Part shown: positions 37,004-48,356 of the stretch, one piece after another
Position numbering within the stretch: the first letter of the stretch is position 1
Layout: each line of letters begins with the position of its first letter
Assembly: GCA_026874595.1 (NCBI GenBank)
Contig: CM049316.1
Coordinates: forward strand, 36,835,339-36,899,338
Direction of reading: 5' to 3'
Length of the DNA stretch: 64,000 nucleotides
Source of the DNA: Sipunculus nudus
Taxonomy: Eukaryota; Annelida; Sipuncula; Golfingiida; Sipunculidae
The notes under the pieces: generated by a model
Told to the model about the DNA's origin: nothing
What the model saw: only the letters and a program-made list of their open reading frames with translations
Database searches by the model: none
Translations under genes and position numbers: made by a program

Positions 37004-37639
37004 TTATCTTTAATGGGGAAAACCGGAAGGCTTTTCACCGGTCAAGCTCCGTCAAGGTTCTTTCAGTGACTCGGCATCTCTAGAGTACCAGTCATGCAAG
37101 GCCGTTGCTCGTAAACAACTTCGACTGTACCTGATTTATTCAGGATTGTCGAACGCAAATAATGTGTCAGGGCGAACGACCTATCCAAGGGATGCAGGTA
37201 TCCATGGTATTTGTATATTAGCCTGTGAAGAATGCGCAGACATGACTTCACCGATCATCCTCATATACTTTGTAGCAATTAGTTGACAGGTTTAGCGGCC
37301 TGAAGTAACGCCTAGATCCATTTGTCCATAGACGTTTACCTAAATACAGAGGCGTTTATACAAGTCGCTTTGCAACAGTACGGATGTTGATTTGCGGATT
37401 TTTGTGGATTCGTTTTGAGAATAACTGATAAATAAATTAATACACGGTATATAGGTTATGCAGGTGTTTTTTTGTGCCAAATCATAACCAGAAAAAGCCA
37501 ATTCCATGATTCCTTGCCTTAACACCCGGTCATGTCAGGGGTATTACGTCGCGCCGTGTCTGTGCAGTCGTAACATGGACATATTTTTTATGTGAGGGTC
37601 ACAGAAAGTTTTTGTTGGGTTGATCTACTCAGTTATTGA

Positions 37640-38025
37640 ATGCTAGCTTGACTTAGTATATGTATATCTGAAGAATTCCATTCTGGTTTCGGACCACATG
37701 ACAGGGCAGTATAAGACACAAACTTTTTTTTTAATATCCTGGTTTTAAAAAGGCCCGTTGACTCTTGCACCTGCAAGCCCTGGCTGGTAATCGTATCCAT
37801 TGCAGGATCGAACCTCTGAGGAATCCCCGGCAGGTGCACTCGTTTTTGAATGAACTATGGCCGTTGTGCTCGGCCTTCCCATTAAGCTTGCAGGGCGCTC
37901 ACCCTGTGTCGTTGTCGACAGTGAAATAATAGTAACTCACCACCTGGCTGAGGTTTGAACTCACGATCTCCCGTCCTTAAGTCCTGTGCTCTACCCCTGT
38001 GTCACAGGAGCCGGTAACCGATAAT
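37640..38025 (-). mobile_element. tRNA-derived SINE, unit 1
   Basis: The minus strand starts with a tRNA-like segment (37,945-38,018). It includes GGTAGAGCACAGGACTTAAG, whose 5' part is A-box-like, and GAGTTCAAACCTC (B-box, 37,950-37,962). A body running to about 37,640 (CCGGGGATTCCTCAGAGG and GCAGGTGCAAGAGTC) follows. The 68-codon minus-strand frame across the body starts at GTG and is probably not a gene, although the body is kept in all three units. The body may also be a neighbouring repeat rather than part of the SINE. Confidence 0.6.
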
Positions 38026-38439
38026 AAAGCTTATTAGTATCTTACATTTCCTATTTTTTATATAGCACGTCGTTCCCGGCGTGGAGAAAAAAATATACAT
38101 GTATTTACCCGGTACACGCAGGTTTACAAGTGATTTGAAACCTGAAGTTTAAAGTTACACAGCATTTGAGTTGATTTTTATTAGAGGTAAATAAACACTA
38201 TATCTACACTACTTTTATTGTAGGAGGATAGGACCTCGATTATAATCTTGAGTGTCATATGATAAACTAATATAAGCAGGGTTGCATTTTAAACAAGTAG
38301 ATATTGAAGAAGGAGGTGACGGCAACAATTGTACAGAGGAAAGAAATCTTATTTAACGATAGAATCTGTTCATCAGACGACTTTATAATGCTCCCTAGAA
38401 TTCAATAAACTTGTTTTACGCCCTCACGATTATGATAAA

Positions 38440-38760
38440 CTGCTATTGATTAGACTGGGCCTTTTTTATCATTTTATTACATGTTTATAGACTTCTAGCC
38501 CACTGTAATTTATTCGACTCAGACGGAAGTCAGATATTATGTCAGTTTTGTGGAAATGTATTGAGTAACACTTAACTACATATTGTTATCTCATGTGATA
38601 TTGTTATACCTGAAAGGGATAGATTTAAGGAGTATATATGTGACAAGCTTCCTATAGAGGGCACTTCCTACTTTATGGAGTCCACGGGAATTGCTTCGTA
38701 GCAAGTTTATTGTGATCTGAAATCAAACATTTAGGATAAGGTGATGGAGTGTATTCTTTA
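38440..38760 (+). pseudogene. Non-LTR retrotransposon C-terminal remnant, unit 1
   Basis: The frame across 38,495-38,700 reads AHCNLFDSDGSQILCQFCGN, then (after a stop) LHIVISCDIVIPERDRF. The spacing C-x2-C-x8-H-x4-C (complete in unit 2) resembles the zinc knuckle at the C-terminus of many LINE ORF2 proteins, usually followed by an ER-rich helix as here. Upstream fragments (KKEVTATIVQRKEILFNDRI) are in broken frames. No reverse transcriptase domain remains. Confidence 0.4.
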
Positions 38761-38770
38761 AATCTGTAAG

Positions 38771-39166
38771 ATGTGATATATAATGCACTCTGGCCGGTGG
38801 ACATTTATTAATTTTATATATAAGGATCTAAGTAATAGTGCACAGTCTGTGCTCATTTTGATTGTATTTGTAATTAGACTGTTTGGAGGGACATATTGTA
38901 TAGAACTGATTATCAGCTTTTCGCTCATCGGAGGAAACAAGAAATAAACCAACCGCTCAATCAGTCAAACAGTTGATTTCAATAGCAGGGGTTAATACGC
39001 ACTAGTTTGGCTCTACCTTCATTCTGGGATATAGGCATAGGTATCATAACTGCCAGTTGATATAGGGCGTTGGCATATTGACAATTTGACATTAGTTTGG
39101 CCCGTTCAAACCACTGGTGCTTAAAGATCATAATGGGGGGGGGGGGGAGGGGGGGGGGGGGGGGGT
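38771..39166. other. Segment present only in unit 1
   Basis: About 400 bp absent from units 2 and 3, which join directly at AAATATGATT. It ends with G13-A-G17 (39,135-39,165). The shared absence groups units 2 and 3 as the later duplication. A deletion before their split is simpler than two insertions. Confidence 0.7.
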
Positions 39167-39169
39167 TCT

Positions 39170-39290
39170 GTCAGTCGGTTCATTGTAAATGGTTTAAAAG
39201 GGCCCGGACCGGTCAAGAATTTCCGATAAAAAAGAAGTTCCGGTTAAACATTTTGAAACTTAGGAAGATTCATTTAGTTTCGTGTCAGCC
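39170..39290 (-). repeat. SINE-tail-related repeat, unit 1
   Basis: AAAAGGGCCCGGACCGGTC and the following ATTCATTTAG resemble the GGGCCCAGACCGACC tail of the SINE at 28,660-29,100. It is kept at 51,374-51,490 and 63,678-63,790. Confidence 0.5.
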
Positions 39291-39344
39291 AATGTAAAGT
39301 TTTCAAATACATTTATTTAAAAATATAAACCGCTCATTTATTAT

Positions 39345-39790
39345 AGATGTATATATGTATGATATTCGCAAGGTTATATGTTCGTGATTTTCACTACTTT
39401 CGAGTTTCGCAAGGCTTTATTTTCGCGATTCAAATATATTTATATATAAGTATAAGGTTAATATAGAGTTACCTACATAGTGTTGATTTTTATATCAATG
39501 ACTAAATATATAAACTGAATCACATTATTTGCAGTATAAGCTAAGAAAACATCGAACAGGAGGAAAAACTCCATGCACTAGTTGCAGATATACACAAGTA
39601 TTTATATTACTGTTTGCTTATATTGACCTACCGGAACAATATACGCGAAATGCCATTGAAGATTTAGAAAAATTCTAATGTGAATTGTTTTATTCGCGAA
39701 GGATATATTTTCGCGATAATTTCCTCTCTCGATAATCACGAATTTTGAACCCTGGCGAACAAAGAGCCAACCACAGTAAGTCATTGTACT
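39345..39790. mobile_element. TTCGCG-rich MITE-like element, unit 1
   Basis: It contains repeated TTCGCAAGG, TTTTCGCGATTC, TTATTCGCGAAGG and TTTTCGCGATAATTT blocks in both orientations, ending at TGGCGAACAAAGAGCC. Such clusters of TCGCGA strings are typical of small non-autonomous elements. Precise ends were not resolved. Confidence 0.45.
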
Positions 39791-40389
39791 CATGTTGTGG
39801 CAATACCTTATTAGTATAGAAAATCAAAATGGCACCCACACACCTAGCCGTGACAACCCGACTCAGTAGGCACTGATAATTGGGCTAGTATGAGCTTATT
39901 CTGCAGCAAATAAGCCGATCGTACACTCTCTAATATCAGAGGCCGGAATGGCGCTACCACATACCTGGAGAGTAAAACACTCGAATCGACGGTCTGACAG
40001 AATCGGTTTTAAAAAAGAACTGGCGCCTATATATGGCCATATGATGGAATCTGTATAATATTTGACGAAACATACAGTCCCCCATGACATTATTTCTTGA
40101 TACACCCGCCGTCAGTCAGATAATCAATTTCACCGATCTGCCGAGCTGAAAAGGAAGGGCACACAAAAATTGTCTGAGACTTTGTTGGCCGTCAAGTCAT
40201 CTCTATATGTCATATTCATCGAGTTAACATAAACTTATTAAATAAATTATCACTCCACACCGTTTAGGTCAGATTCGGTTACGTAGCCTCTCTGAACGCA
40301 AAACTTGCAAGCAATGTCTTAGCAGGCATTGCTATAACCTCAAGACAAGCAGCGCATAAGAGCCGTATAAGATTAAGAGCTTGTTAGGG

Positions 40390-41256
40390 CCGAGTTCCCT
40401 GTCACCATTGGGGCAGCCGTATTGGGTTTCATGCAGTGACGGCCATTAGTGTGATAAACTGGCTCAGCTTTAGTCCCTTTCGGTCAGTCTGAGTGTCAGC
40501 TGTCATGTCATTAAAATGAACAGCAAAGGTGTTAGGGCTCAGGGTTAATGTACCTTTAATATATGCAACAAAAATATACATACCAAAAAATGTATGCAAA
40601 TGATCGTACATCGATTTGAATCACAAAATATGTCATTAAGACCGAGATTCTACTGCTGACAAGACTTTCAGTTTGATATCCTGACCAGGATGTTTGATGT
40701 GTCTGAAGGTTGTGCTTCTTAATTTTTGCAGATTTGATTAACCTAATACCAAAGCACCTATTCCAGTAAATTAAGTCGCTGTAGAGGGTAACAAAGCTTG
40801 TTTATACTCCAAATTCATAAAAACTCGTTTAAAAATACAACTTATAAACTGATTGTGCTAAACTTTCACCAGAAACCTAATGATTTACAAACGAGGGAGA
40901 GACACAGCAGTTATAAGTCACATAACACTTTCAAATACCTTGTAGGAATCGCTCCAAATGGACACATCATGTTCATTTCGAAGGCAGAAGGAGGATGTGC
41001 TAGTAATAATTTCAATGTCGACAATTCGGATTTTTTTTATAACTTGGGGCTCAATGATAAAATAACAAATCGCTGTTTTATTGGCTGGCATTCTGTCTGT
41101 GTCAACTTTGAAGAAAGTTCTTGACACTTTTTTAAGTTTGTGCTGCATTGGTCACCTTAGATGTCAAAATCAATCAGCTCATCTTTACGTCACTTTTATA
41201 TTTGATTAAGTTTTGCCTCTACACCTCTACTTTTCATGCAAACTGTTATCATATGC

Positions 41257-41270
<14 letters not shown>
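40390..41270 (+). mobile_element. PIF/Harbinger-type transposon fragment, unit 1
   Basis: Same element as the minus-strand copy at 30,470-31,430, running into a (TA)n tract (about 41,260-41,300) in the same relative position. Confidence 0.65.
40860..41124 (+). pseudogene. Decayed DDE transposase (PIF/Harbinger, DDE_Tnp_4-like), unit 1
   Basis: The frame reads HSSYKSHNTFKYLVGIAPNG, then HIMFISKAEGGCASNNF and LGLNDKI. This follows the DDE_Tnp_4 pattern YK-HNT-K-L-GI-P-G-I-F-S--(W/Y)GG-(T/A)SD---I and LxPGDxI, with the second catalytic Asp replaced (SN instead of SD). It stops at FEESS. The downstream ADRGF motif and final Glu region are missing. It is the best preserved of the copies in the window and clearly inactive. 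Confidence 0.65.

Positions 41271-41300
<30 letters not shown>
41258..41300. repeat. (TA)n microsatellite, unit 1
   Basis: TA tract following ATATGCATATG at the end of the Harbinger-type fragment. Confidence 0.95.
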
Positions 41301-41302
<2 letters not shown>

Positions 41303-41454
41303 CAATTAAATGTCTTGCGAGTTTTATTCATTTATTACCTAAAATATTCAGTGGACAAAGTGACCTCAGATCTCCCTACCTAAGAGGTGAACTTACACAA
41401 TTTGTCTGATAAATTTCAAAAGCAGGTACAAGTAATCTGGTTGGTAACTAGTCG

Positions 41455-41835
41455 GCACACCTACTGTGTAGTTAAACAAAGTATTGTGGGCGTAACATAC
41501 CTCTTTAACAGAAGATCTGTGGGGAGCAATTAATTTGTTATGCACACATTTGCATTCCTTTAACTTGGCTCCTTTATTTTTTTTGCAATTAAACAAACAC
41601 TGGTGGGTGGTAACATACCCCTTTAATAGAATATCTGTGGGGAGCAAATAATTTGTAATGCAGATATTTATACTCCTTTAATTTGGCTCCTTTATTGTTG
41701 TGCAATTACACAAACGCTGGTGAGTGTTCACATGCCCCTTTAATTGAATATCTGTCGGAAGCAATTAATTAATAATGGATACATTTACATTCTTTTAAAT
41801 TTGCTCCTTTAACTCCTAAGGATGGGGTACTACGC
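41455..41835. repeat. ~119-bp tandem repeat (3 units), unit 1
   Basis: CTGTGGGGAGCAA or CTGTCGGAAGCAA recurs at about 41,517, 41,635 and 41,754. Each is followed by ACATTTGCATTC and TTTGGCTCCTTTA. Unit 2 has a rearranged version with an extra segment. Confidence 0.8.
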
Positions 41836-42695
41836 TGTTAAGTAATACGAGGAAATCAAATATCAGATAGTCCCTCTCCAAGGTCTTCACTTGAATTACA
41901 AGTCATTATGAGGTGTATCAGTGAAAATGAACAGATTATAAAAAAGCACACCGGGCAAAGCTTGTTGATGAATACTGGCCGTATGAGGGCGGTCACTTTC
42001 ATAACATTAATGACGGTCCGACTGCAGCGCTGCAAGTGGCTGATGAGGAACTAAAGTAAACATGGCTGCCTCTAAAGGTGTCTTAGTCCAGAAGTGACGG
42101 GCCGGGTACTCAGTTCGGGCGGGGGTTTTTGTTAGACCCGTCAGCGTTCAGTTCTGGACTACCCACACTACAGTCTATGCCCTTCATGGTGTATGTATTA
42201 TTAACAACAAAACTATCACGTTAACGACAAAAAATTAAAACTTGGAAGAATAAAACACATTTTGCATGAATATACTAAGGGGATAATGAGGCAAATGAGA
42301 CTTCATTGGCATGCCTGCATGTTCTCTGGGCCTTAGAACCGATGGACCCTTCTTCTCGCTTCCAATTAAAATAATATAAAAACAAATACCCAAGTTAAAA
42401 TAAAATAAGTTCCGCCAAAACAAGCCTTTAATTGGACTCTTTAGACGAATGAAACCCCCGACTTGGCCCCTTTGAATATGCTTAGTATAAGCTGTTTATG
42501 CGCAGGTTAACACTTTCGCTCCCCAAATTTTAGAAAATATATTTACGCGTCTCAAACGACGTGACTTGGTCAGTTTCGAGCATTTTCTTGTGAATTATTA
42601 GAAATTCCAAACTAAATGAGACTTTTACATTTTCAAAAATTTCATTGGGCCCTATAAGAAATTCATGGCATATGTCAGGGCAACTTCAGGGCCCT

Positions 42696-45600
42696 CACTG
42701 TTAACCCGCTAAACGTTTGATGCGTTTAGATCCTAAACACTTTATTTATAAAGATAAACACATGGTTTAACTTTCAGCAAGTGTTTAGTTATCCTGCAAT
42801 AATACAAAGCCTTCATGATAAGTCTTCATTTGTTGGGAACGGAGGAAAATTAATTAAAAAATTTATGGTATCTTGCATCACTTACTATTTTATTAGTTCC
42901 CATAATTTGTTTTCTTTCTGAAAGTTATTTTTTTGCTACTGAATTCAGGTAAAACTGGTACCTACACGGCTTAATATTATTCTAATTACGTATTTTCACC
43001 ATTTCATCCGTATTTATGCATTTGCCCTCTTATCAGCAAACCAGTTTTAATTACAATGTATTTTCCCCACTCAGACTCATTGAAATGTAGTCTTAGGTAC
43101 ATATCTGCTCCTTTTGCTAAACAATGTGTTTAACTATCCATACTAAACGTTGCGTTTAGATGTGTCACGTGAACAGTTCTCTGCAAGCATGCGCAGTCCG
43201 GTCTCTTTTAACGCGGCGTGTTTGAGAGTGAGATTTTCATCCAGCGATTATATGGTACGAGCTAATATCATAAATTACGAAATTTCCTCCTCGATTGTTG
43301 AAGATATTTCCAGCAAATGTGAGTACAAATATGTTGATCATAAATTATATTGATAATTGTTGAAAATTTAAGCAAAGTATATGGATATACCAGAAACCAG
43401 ATGAACAGGCCCTTGTGACCCATTTTCTGACCCATTTATGTTTATCCCAAACCTTATATTTTAAGTGTATATGATATCATTATGTGAAAGGGTATATGCA
43501 TTCGTATTCCGTGTATGTTTGTTAAAGATGGTAAACTTTGGTAGTTTGATTTCATGTATTACTCGAGTCTTATGTTTTAGTGCGTAGAGGGATACTGTAG
43601 GCTATCCTGTAACGGTCATCGTCCTGCAGTGTGACCTATTTTCACTCTTGGTAAGCCTGCTCAACTTGCCTGTCTCTCCTATAAGTGTAGGTATCATATA
43701 ACACAACAAGGTTCGCGTATCATATTTATATATATGAAATTGGATGAGGTATCTTACCTGAGATATTAGTCGTTATAAATGCCCAATTTTCTATTATTGA
43801 ATTTTTATCATTGTTATGATTTCTATGTAAGGAAACTTTTTTAGTGTTAGATATAGTGAGCTTTTTTCACATATCGTAGATCGTTTGCATTGTTAAACAT
43901 CCCATTGATGAATTTTAAATATTCAAATTTTATTGCAGCTTTATTTTTAAGGGGAACTTAAAACAACACTCAGTTATAGATCAGGTCGCTGCTCCATGAA
44001 AAAAAGATGCTGCTAGGTGTCATTAAGAAGATAACGGCCTCTGAGAATGGCACAATGGTAGGTTTTATATAATTAATCAATATTGTTATTATAACCACTT
44101 ATAGAAAGTTGTTATATGTTATTACATGTTGTTTTATACACCTTATGTGTAGACATCAGTTTATACAAAGTTTACAACATAAGTCTAAAATCTAACAAAA
44201 AGTATATAAAAATCCATGTTCTAATATACATACATTTAATAATAAATAGTACTGTAGATATACACAGTTACACAGTTCTATGAGTTGATACCAACTTTGA
44301 CTACAGATTTTTTTTGTTATTCATCTTATCTCTTCAGACTCTGCACGACTTCTGTCAAGTTCTGGTGGGGGAAAATAGCCACAGCTTAAGAAAATCCTCA
44401 GCTATTTAGTCCACATAGGCAGTGGAGGACCTAACGGACACCAAAGAAGAGGTGATTTATTTGACGAATTCAAATGCTTTAGTCATTACCATGGGGTATA
44501 TAGAGACAGGATATTGAGTGCAAATGTTAAAATATAACAATCGCTCCACTTTTGATCTTGAAACCCCATAATTGAGGTTTGAATATAAAAACATGATATT
44601 GTTGCCGGATAAAATATACCACGTGGATGGTCTATTTACATCATACTCGTCTTACTGTTGCACGTCTATCCTTAGACCTATAAGGTATTTAGATTTAACC
44701 AATAAAATGACTCGTAATAAATGTATTTATTCTAAATGACAATCATTTATATATTTCTCTATTGCTGATTATGATTAATTCATTATATACGTAATGATAT
44801 ACGACAGACTGAATCTGAGTTTGAAGGATATAAATTGATATTCAACCTAAATATGCCTGGATGTATATCTAACGTGTTTTTTTTACATTGCAGGACTATC
44901 ATATGAGACGATCGGACGCCACTTAACATCGTGTAACATGTCTGTAGGCGATGACAATGGCAAGACATAGAGAGAAATCATGTGGCGACGTAAAAAGTGC
45001 ATCACGGATTGTTCTAACTGAAACATGCATAAAGTTAACATGGAGAACAAAGTGTACCCAGTTCTCATCCTTGGATTTTGTATTGACTTATATATTATAA
45101 TGACTATGCAATGCTCGGGATATAATCCCCATTGAACAAGACATTTTCGGTGGAACTGCGAAAGTACCTTGGAGAAAATGGAAAGAGTCTCACAGACACA
45201 CAGTTTCATCTCTACTTCTAACAATATCATCACAGTATACTGACTATACTCGTGTTTATGTACACACATATATGTTTGTATCTGTACCTAAATTGTTACC
45301 TAATTACTTCTTATTTTAATTACCATAATCAATATGTATAATACAGTTACCACAACAGACAATATCAGCTGAGTACTCAATAAATACAGTATGTAACACT
45401 AACATATGGATCTGTTTTATTTTTATGTGTCCAGGATACGTTATACAGTCAAGCCCACTTTGTGTCATATCGGTAAATAGAAAATCCCGTTTATTGTCAC
45501 ATAAATCTGAAATCTCAAACGTTTCCTATATAAACAATGGTAAATCTGATCGTTTAATATCATGGAATATTGTCATAATCCCGTTTATTGTCATACTTGG

Positions 45601-46927
45601 AACCCTTAACAGTGATACCAGTTCGCAGTTAATATCACATCAAACGCCACGGCGATCGACGAGGCCAAGAGCCTGTAATCGGTCAGGCGTATAAAACGAT
45701 TGCATCTACCACCTGTGTGCGGCAGGCAAGTGCAGTGATGCATGCGAGTCATTCCCGTAACCTAGCTAATTAACATCTTAAGATACCACGGTAATCCAGA
45801 TCATTGCGTTTCTTCTTACATTATATACAAGGGCGATCTTTACAATCATACATCATACATAATCAACTCCTGGGCTTTAAAAGGCCGCGGATTACACCTC
45901 AGTGACATTTCGCCGAGATGATATGAAGCACAAGCTCTAAACGTTGCTTACGACTGGAAATCTCCTTCAACGAAAAGCTGAAGGTTTTGTGAGCACATGA
46001 GGAGATACCCGGTCAAAAACCTCGATCAATGGGAAAACTTCAGAATGTTGACAATGGCATGACGATGTTTGCTCCCCGAACAGCCCTATCATAGAGACGA
46101 TCATGGAAGTTTGAGTCATTAATAAGATATCCGGAAAGTAAGGCGCAATAGTCGGGGAAAGAATTATTTAGTAAAATAGTTTGTTATAAATAACGTTATA
46201 ACTGTGCCGCATATTTCCAGACATTTTACCTAATGACACAGACGCTACGTCTCTTTCTTTTGGCAAGTCGGATTTTTGTCAGTCATTGCGGCATGCGACA
46301 CAAAACTAAAGGAAATGAAGGTAAGGTGTGCATAAACGTAATTTGAAATGCCGTTGTGTAATAAACATATTCGTAAACGTTTATGTTTCCTGTTTATTGA
46401 CGATTTATTTAATATCATTTGAGACTCTATGACTCAAAAGGGCATCGATATGGAAGCCCGGATAGTGTCACATCCCGGTTATTATCATAATTTATACATG
46501 CACCACCGATATGACAATAATCGGGCTTGACTGTATATACACTTAATATATAATTTCAGGGTATTTGGAAGCTGCATCTAAAATCAGGACAACATACCTG
46601 CGGAGCCCGTCCATTATTGGATTAATACCATGGACTATTGACCAAAACAGAAAACCACACATGCAGGTGTTTACTAAAACCTAAGCACACAGTTTAGAAG
46701 TAAACAATGTGTTTAGCGTAAACACCAAAAAGCGTTTAAAAAGTGTTACAAACTGTAAACGCGTCAAAGTGTTTAGATCCTAAACACTTTGATGTGTTTA
46801 ACCCGGTAAACGATGTGTTTAAGTCTAAACACTTTGTTTAATACCCTAAACACCATTACGCGTTTAAAAAGTGTTACAAAAAGTGTTTAGTTTAGCGTTT
46901 AGATCCTAAACACTTAGGTTTACAGTG
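42696..46927. mobile_element. ~4.2 kb DNA transposon, CACTA/EnSpm-like ends, unit 1
   Basis: The ends are CACTGTTAACC and GGTTTACAGTG (inverted, 10 of 11). GCGTTTAGATCCTAAACACT is present near both ends. Subterminal regions are packed with GTGTTTA/TAAACAC motifs: 42,705-42,790 and 43,110-43,165 on the left, 46,670-46,920 on the right. CACTG-type ends with dense subterminal motifs suggest the CACTA/EnSpm group, but the expected 3-bp target duplication is not clear (CCT against CTC; only CT matches). No transposase is readable in the interior, so it is non-autonomous or decayed. Confidence 0.55.
45446..46533. mobile_element. ~1.09 kb pogo/mariner-like element nested in the 4.2-kb element, unit 1
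   Basis: TIRs CAGTCAAGCCC...GGGCTTGACTG are flanked by TA (45,444-45,445; 46,534-46,535). A nearby inner repeat, TGTCATATCGGT, is present at both ends in inverted orientation. CCCGTTTATTGTCA-type motifs recur inside each end. TA duplication and CAGT ends place it with Tc1/mariner/pogo. The 89-codon frame at 45,425-45,694 is built on these motifs and lacks DDE motifs. Confidence 0.75.
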
Positions 46928-46945
46928 CTCGGATCAATTCCGATG

Positions 46946-47240
46946 AAAAACTCCAGATTCTCAAAGTACAAACGGGACTTCCGCATTTTCGCGCATTTCT
47001 TGTGCGCTATAGAAGGTGTCTGGCTGATCCGGACCCTCTCAGGGTGTCCTAACTAAAATATATATAATCTAAAATAAAAACTGAATGAGACGTCTTCATT
47101 TTCATACATATTATCCTGCTCTATAGGGAAATCCCGGTCGGTCTGGGCCCCTTTGGCCTTTAGGGACCCGGTACGGTGTACCGTCGGAACCTCCCTCCAA
47201 TAGGGCCAGCCACCTTCTTTGAGTTCGTGTCCAGTGAAGA
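46946..47240 (+). repeat. SINE-family relative lacking the tRNA-like core, unit 1
   Basis: GATTCTCAAAGTACAAACGG, ACTTCCGCA and GCGCATTTC match the head region of the 28.7-kb SINE (minus strand). GGTCGGTCTGGGCCCC and AATAGGGCC match its tail. About 150 bp including the A/B-box region are missing between them. Confidence 0.6.
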
Positions 47241-47987
47241 ATTTCCATATTCTTCTACTTCTTATGATATTTGATAATATAATGTGAATTTGAGATTACC
47301 AGAGGTATTTTTATGTTACTTTACACATGTTCTCTGTTTGAAGAAGGTTTAATTACATTAAGCTCCTAAGGCAGAGGTAAGGATTGGTATATATGTCTTT
47401 ATAGTATGTGAGAACGCTTTCCTTCTTCTGGACCTGAGTTGGACGCGGCTTGATTTCTGGAGTTCTTATATCAGATTTCGGGACCCTGGAGTCCGATTCC
47501 TAATCCGAAAAGTGGACCCCAGTCCTGTTAATTCCTGTGGGATTTCTCTGAGTTATTACATCCCCTACATGTGAACTCCGCCCTTGACCAGTACCCACTC
47601 TGGGTGGAGAGAACGCTCATTTGGGGTACAGATCTCTGCAAGGGGGTCAAAGCCCAGAGGACGGTCCGAAAGGGAAACTCTTCACTTTTTTCTTTTCAAA
47701 TTGCACATAACGGATTTCGAACACGTCCATATTCTTTAAATCATCCAGGGAGTGAGATGGAGGAAACTAGAGCATGCATATGTGGTTAGGAGGAAGAAGA
47801 GGAAAGTTTTGAAATTAAGCTGTAAAGTCCTGAATCCTAGCATATTTGACACGTGCGATTTGGTGAATAATTAAAATGTTGTCGTTTAACTTTGAATTTC
47901 AAAGTGTTGTAATTTACCGTATAAGGATGGGGTTATTCTCTTTGTGTGAGTTCCTTTCTCTCTCCCCCTCTGTCTCTCTCTCTCTCG

Positions 47988-47989
<2 letters not shown>

Positions 47990-48065
<76 letters not shown>

Positions 48066-48145
48066 ATATACATACATATATATAAATATATATTTAATTA
48101 TACATACACACACATTTATATAAATATATATATATATATATATAA
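47990..48145. repeat. (TA)n microsatellite preceding the ribozyme hairpin, unit 1
   Basis: Long TA tract with interruptions (ACATACATATATATAAATAT, AATTATACATACACACACA), preceded by a (CT)n stretch. Unit 2 has a shorter version. Confidence 0.95.
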
Positions 48146-48212
48146 TTTGTATTGTTCACATACCGTGAATTTAATACATCGCGGTGATTGTGCTCTACCG
48201 TATGGGAGCTTT

Positions 48213-48356
48213 TATAAATAACTAAAGTACGGCTAGTTTGACTTCATCAGTTTGAATTACTCCAGTTTGTACCTGAAGAGTGAGCCGGCTTGAATGCTGC
48301 TCTCACGAAACAGATCTGTCGAACAAACTGATGAAGTCAAACTAACCGTACTTTAG

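Noticed and set aside
37633-37839. 68-codon minus-strand frame kept in all three tandem units
   Set aside because: It starts at GTG, lies in the SINE or adjacent repeat body, and is kept because the units are recent duplicates.
42030-42050. CTGATGAG string as another hammerhead
   Set aside because: No GAAA box or stem II follows at a suitable distance.
47571-47789. 72-codon frame present in units 1 and 2
   Set aside because: It starts at GTG with a stop overlapping (ATGTGA). Conservation is explained by segmental duplication and no domain is recognised.
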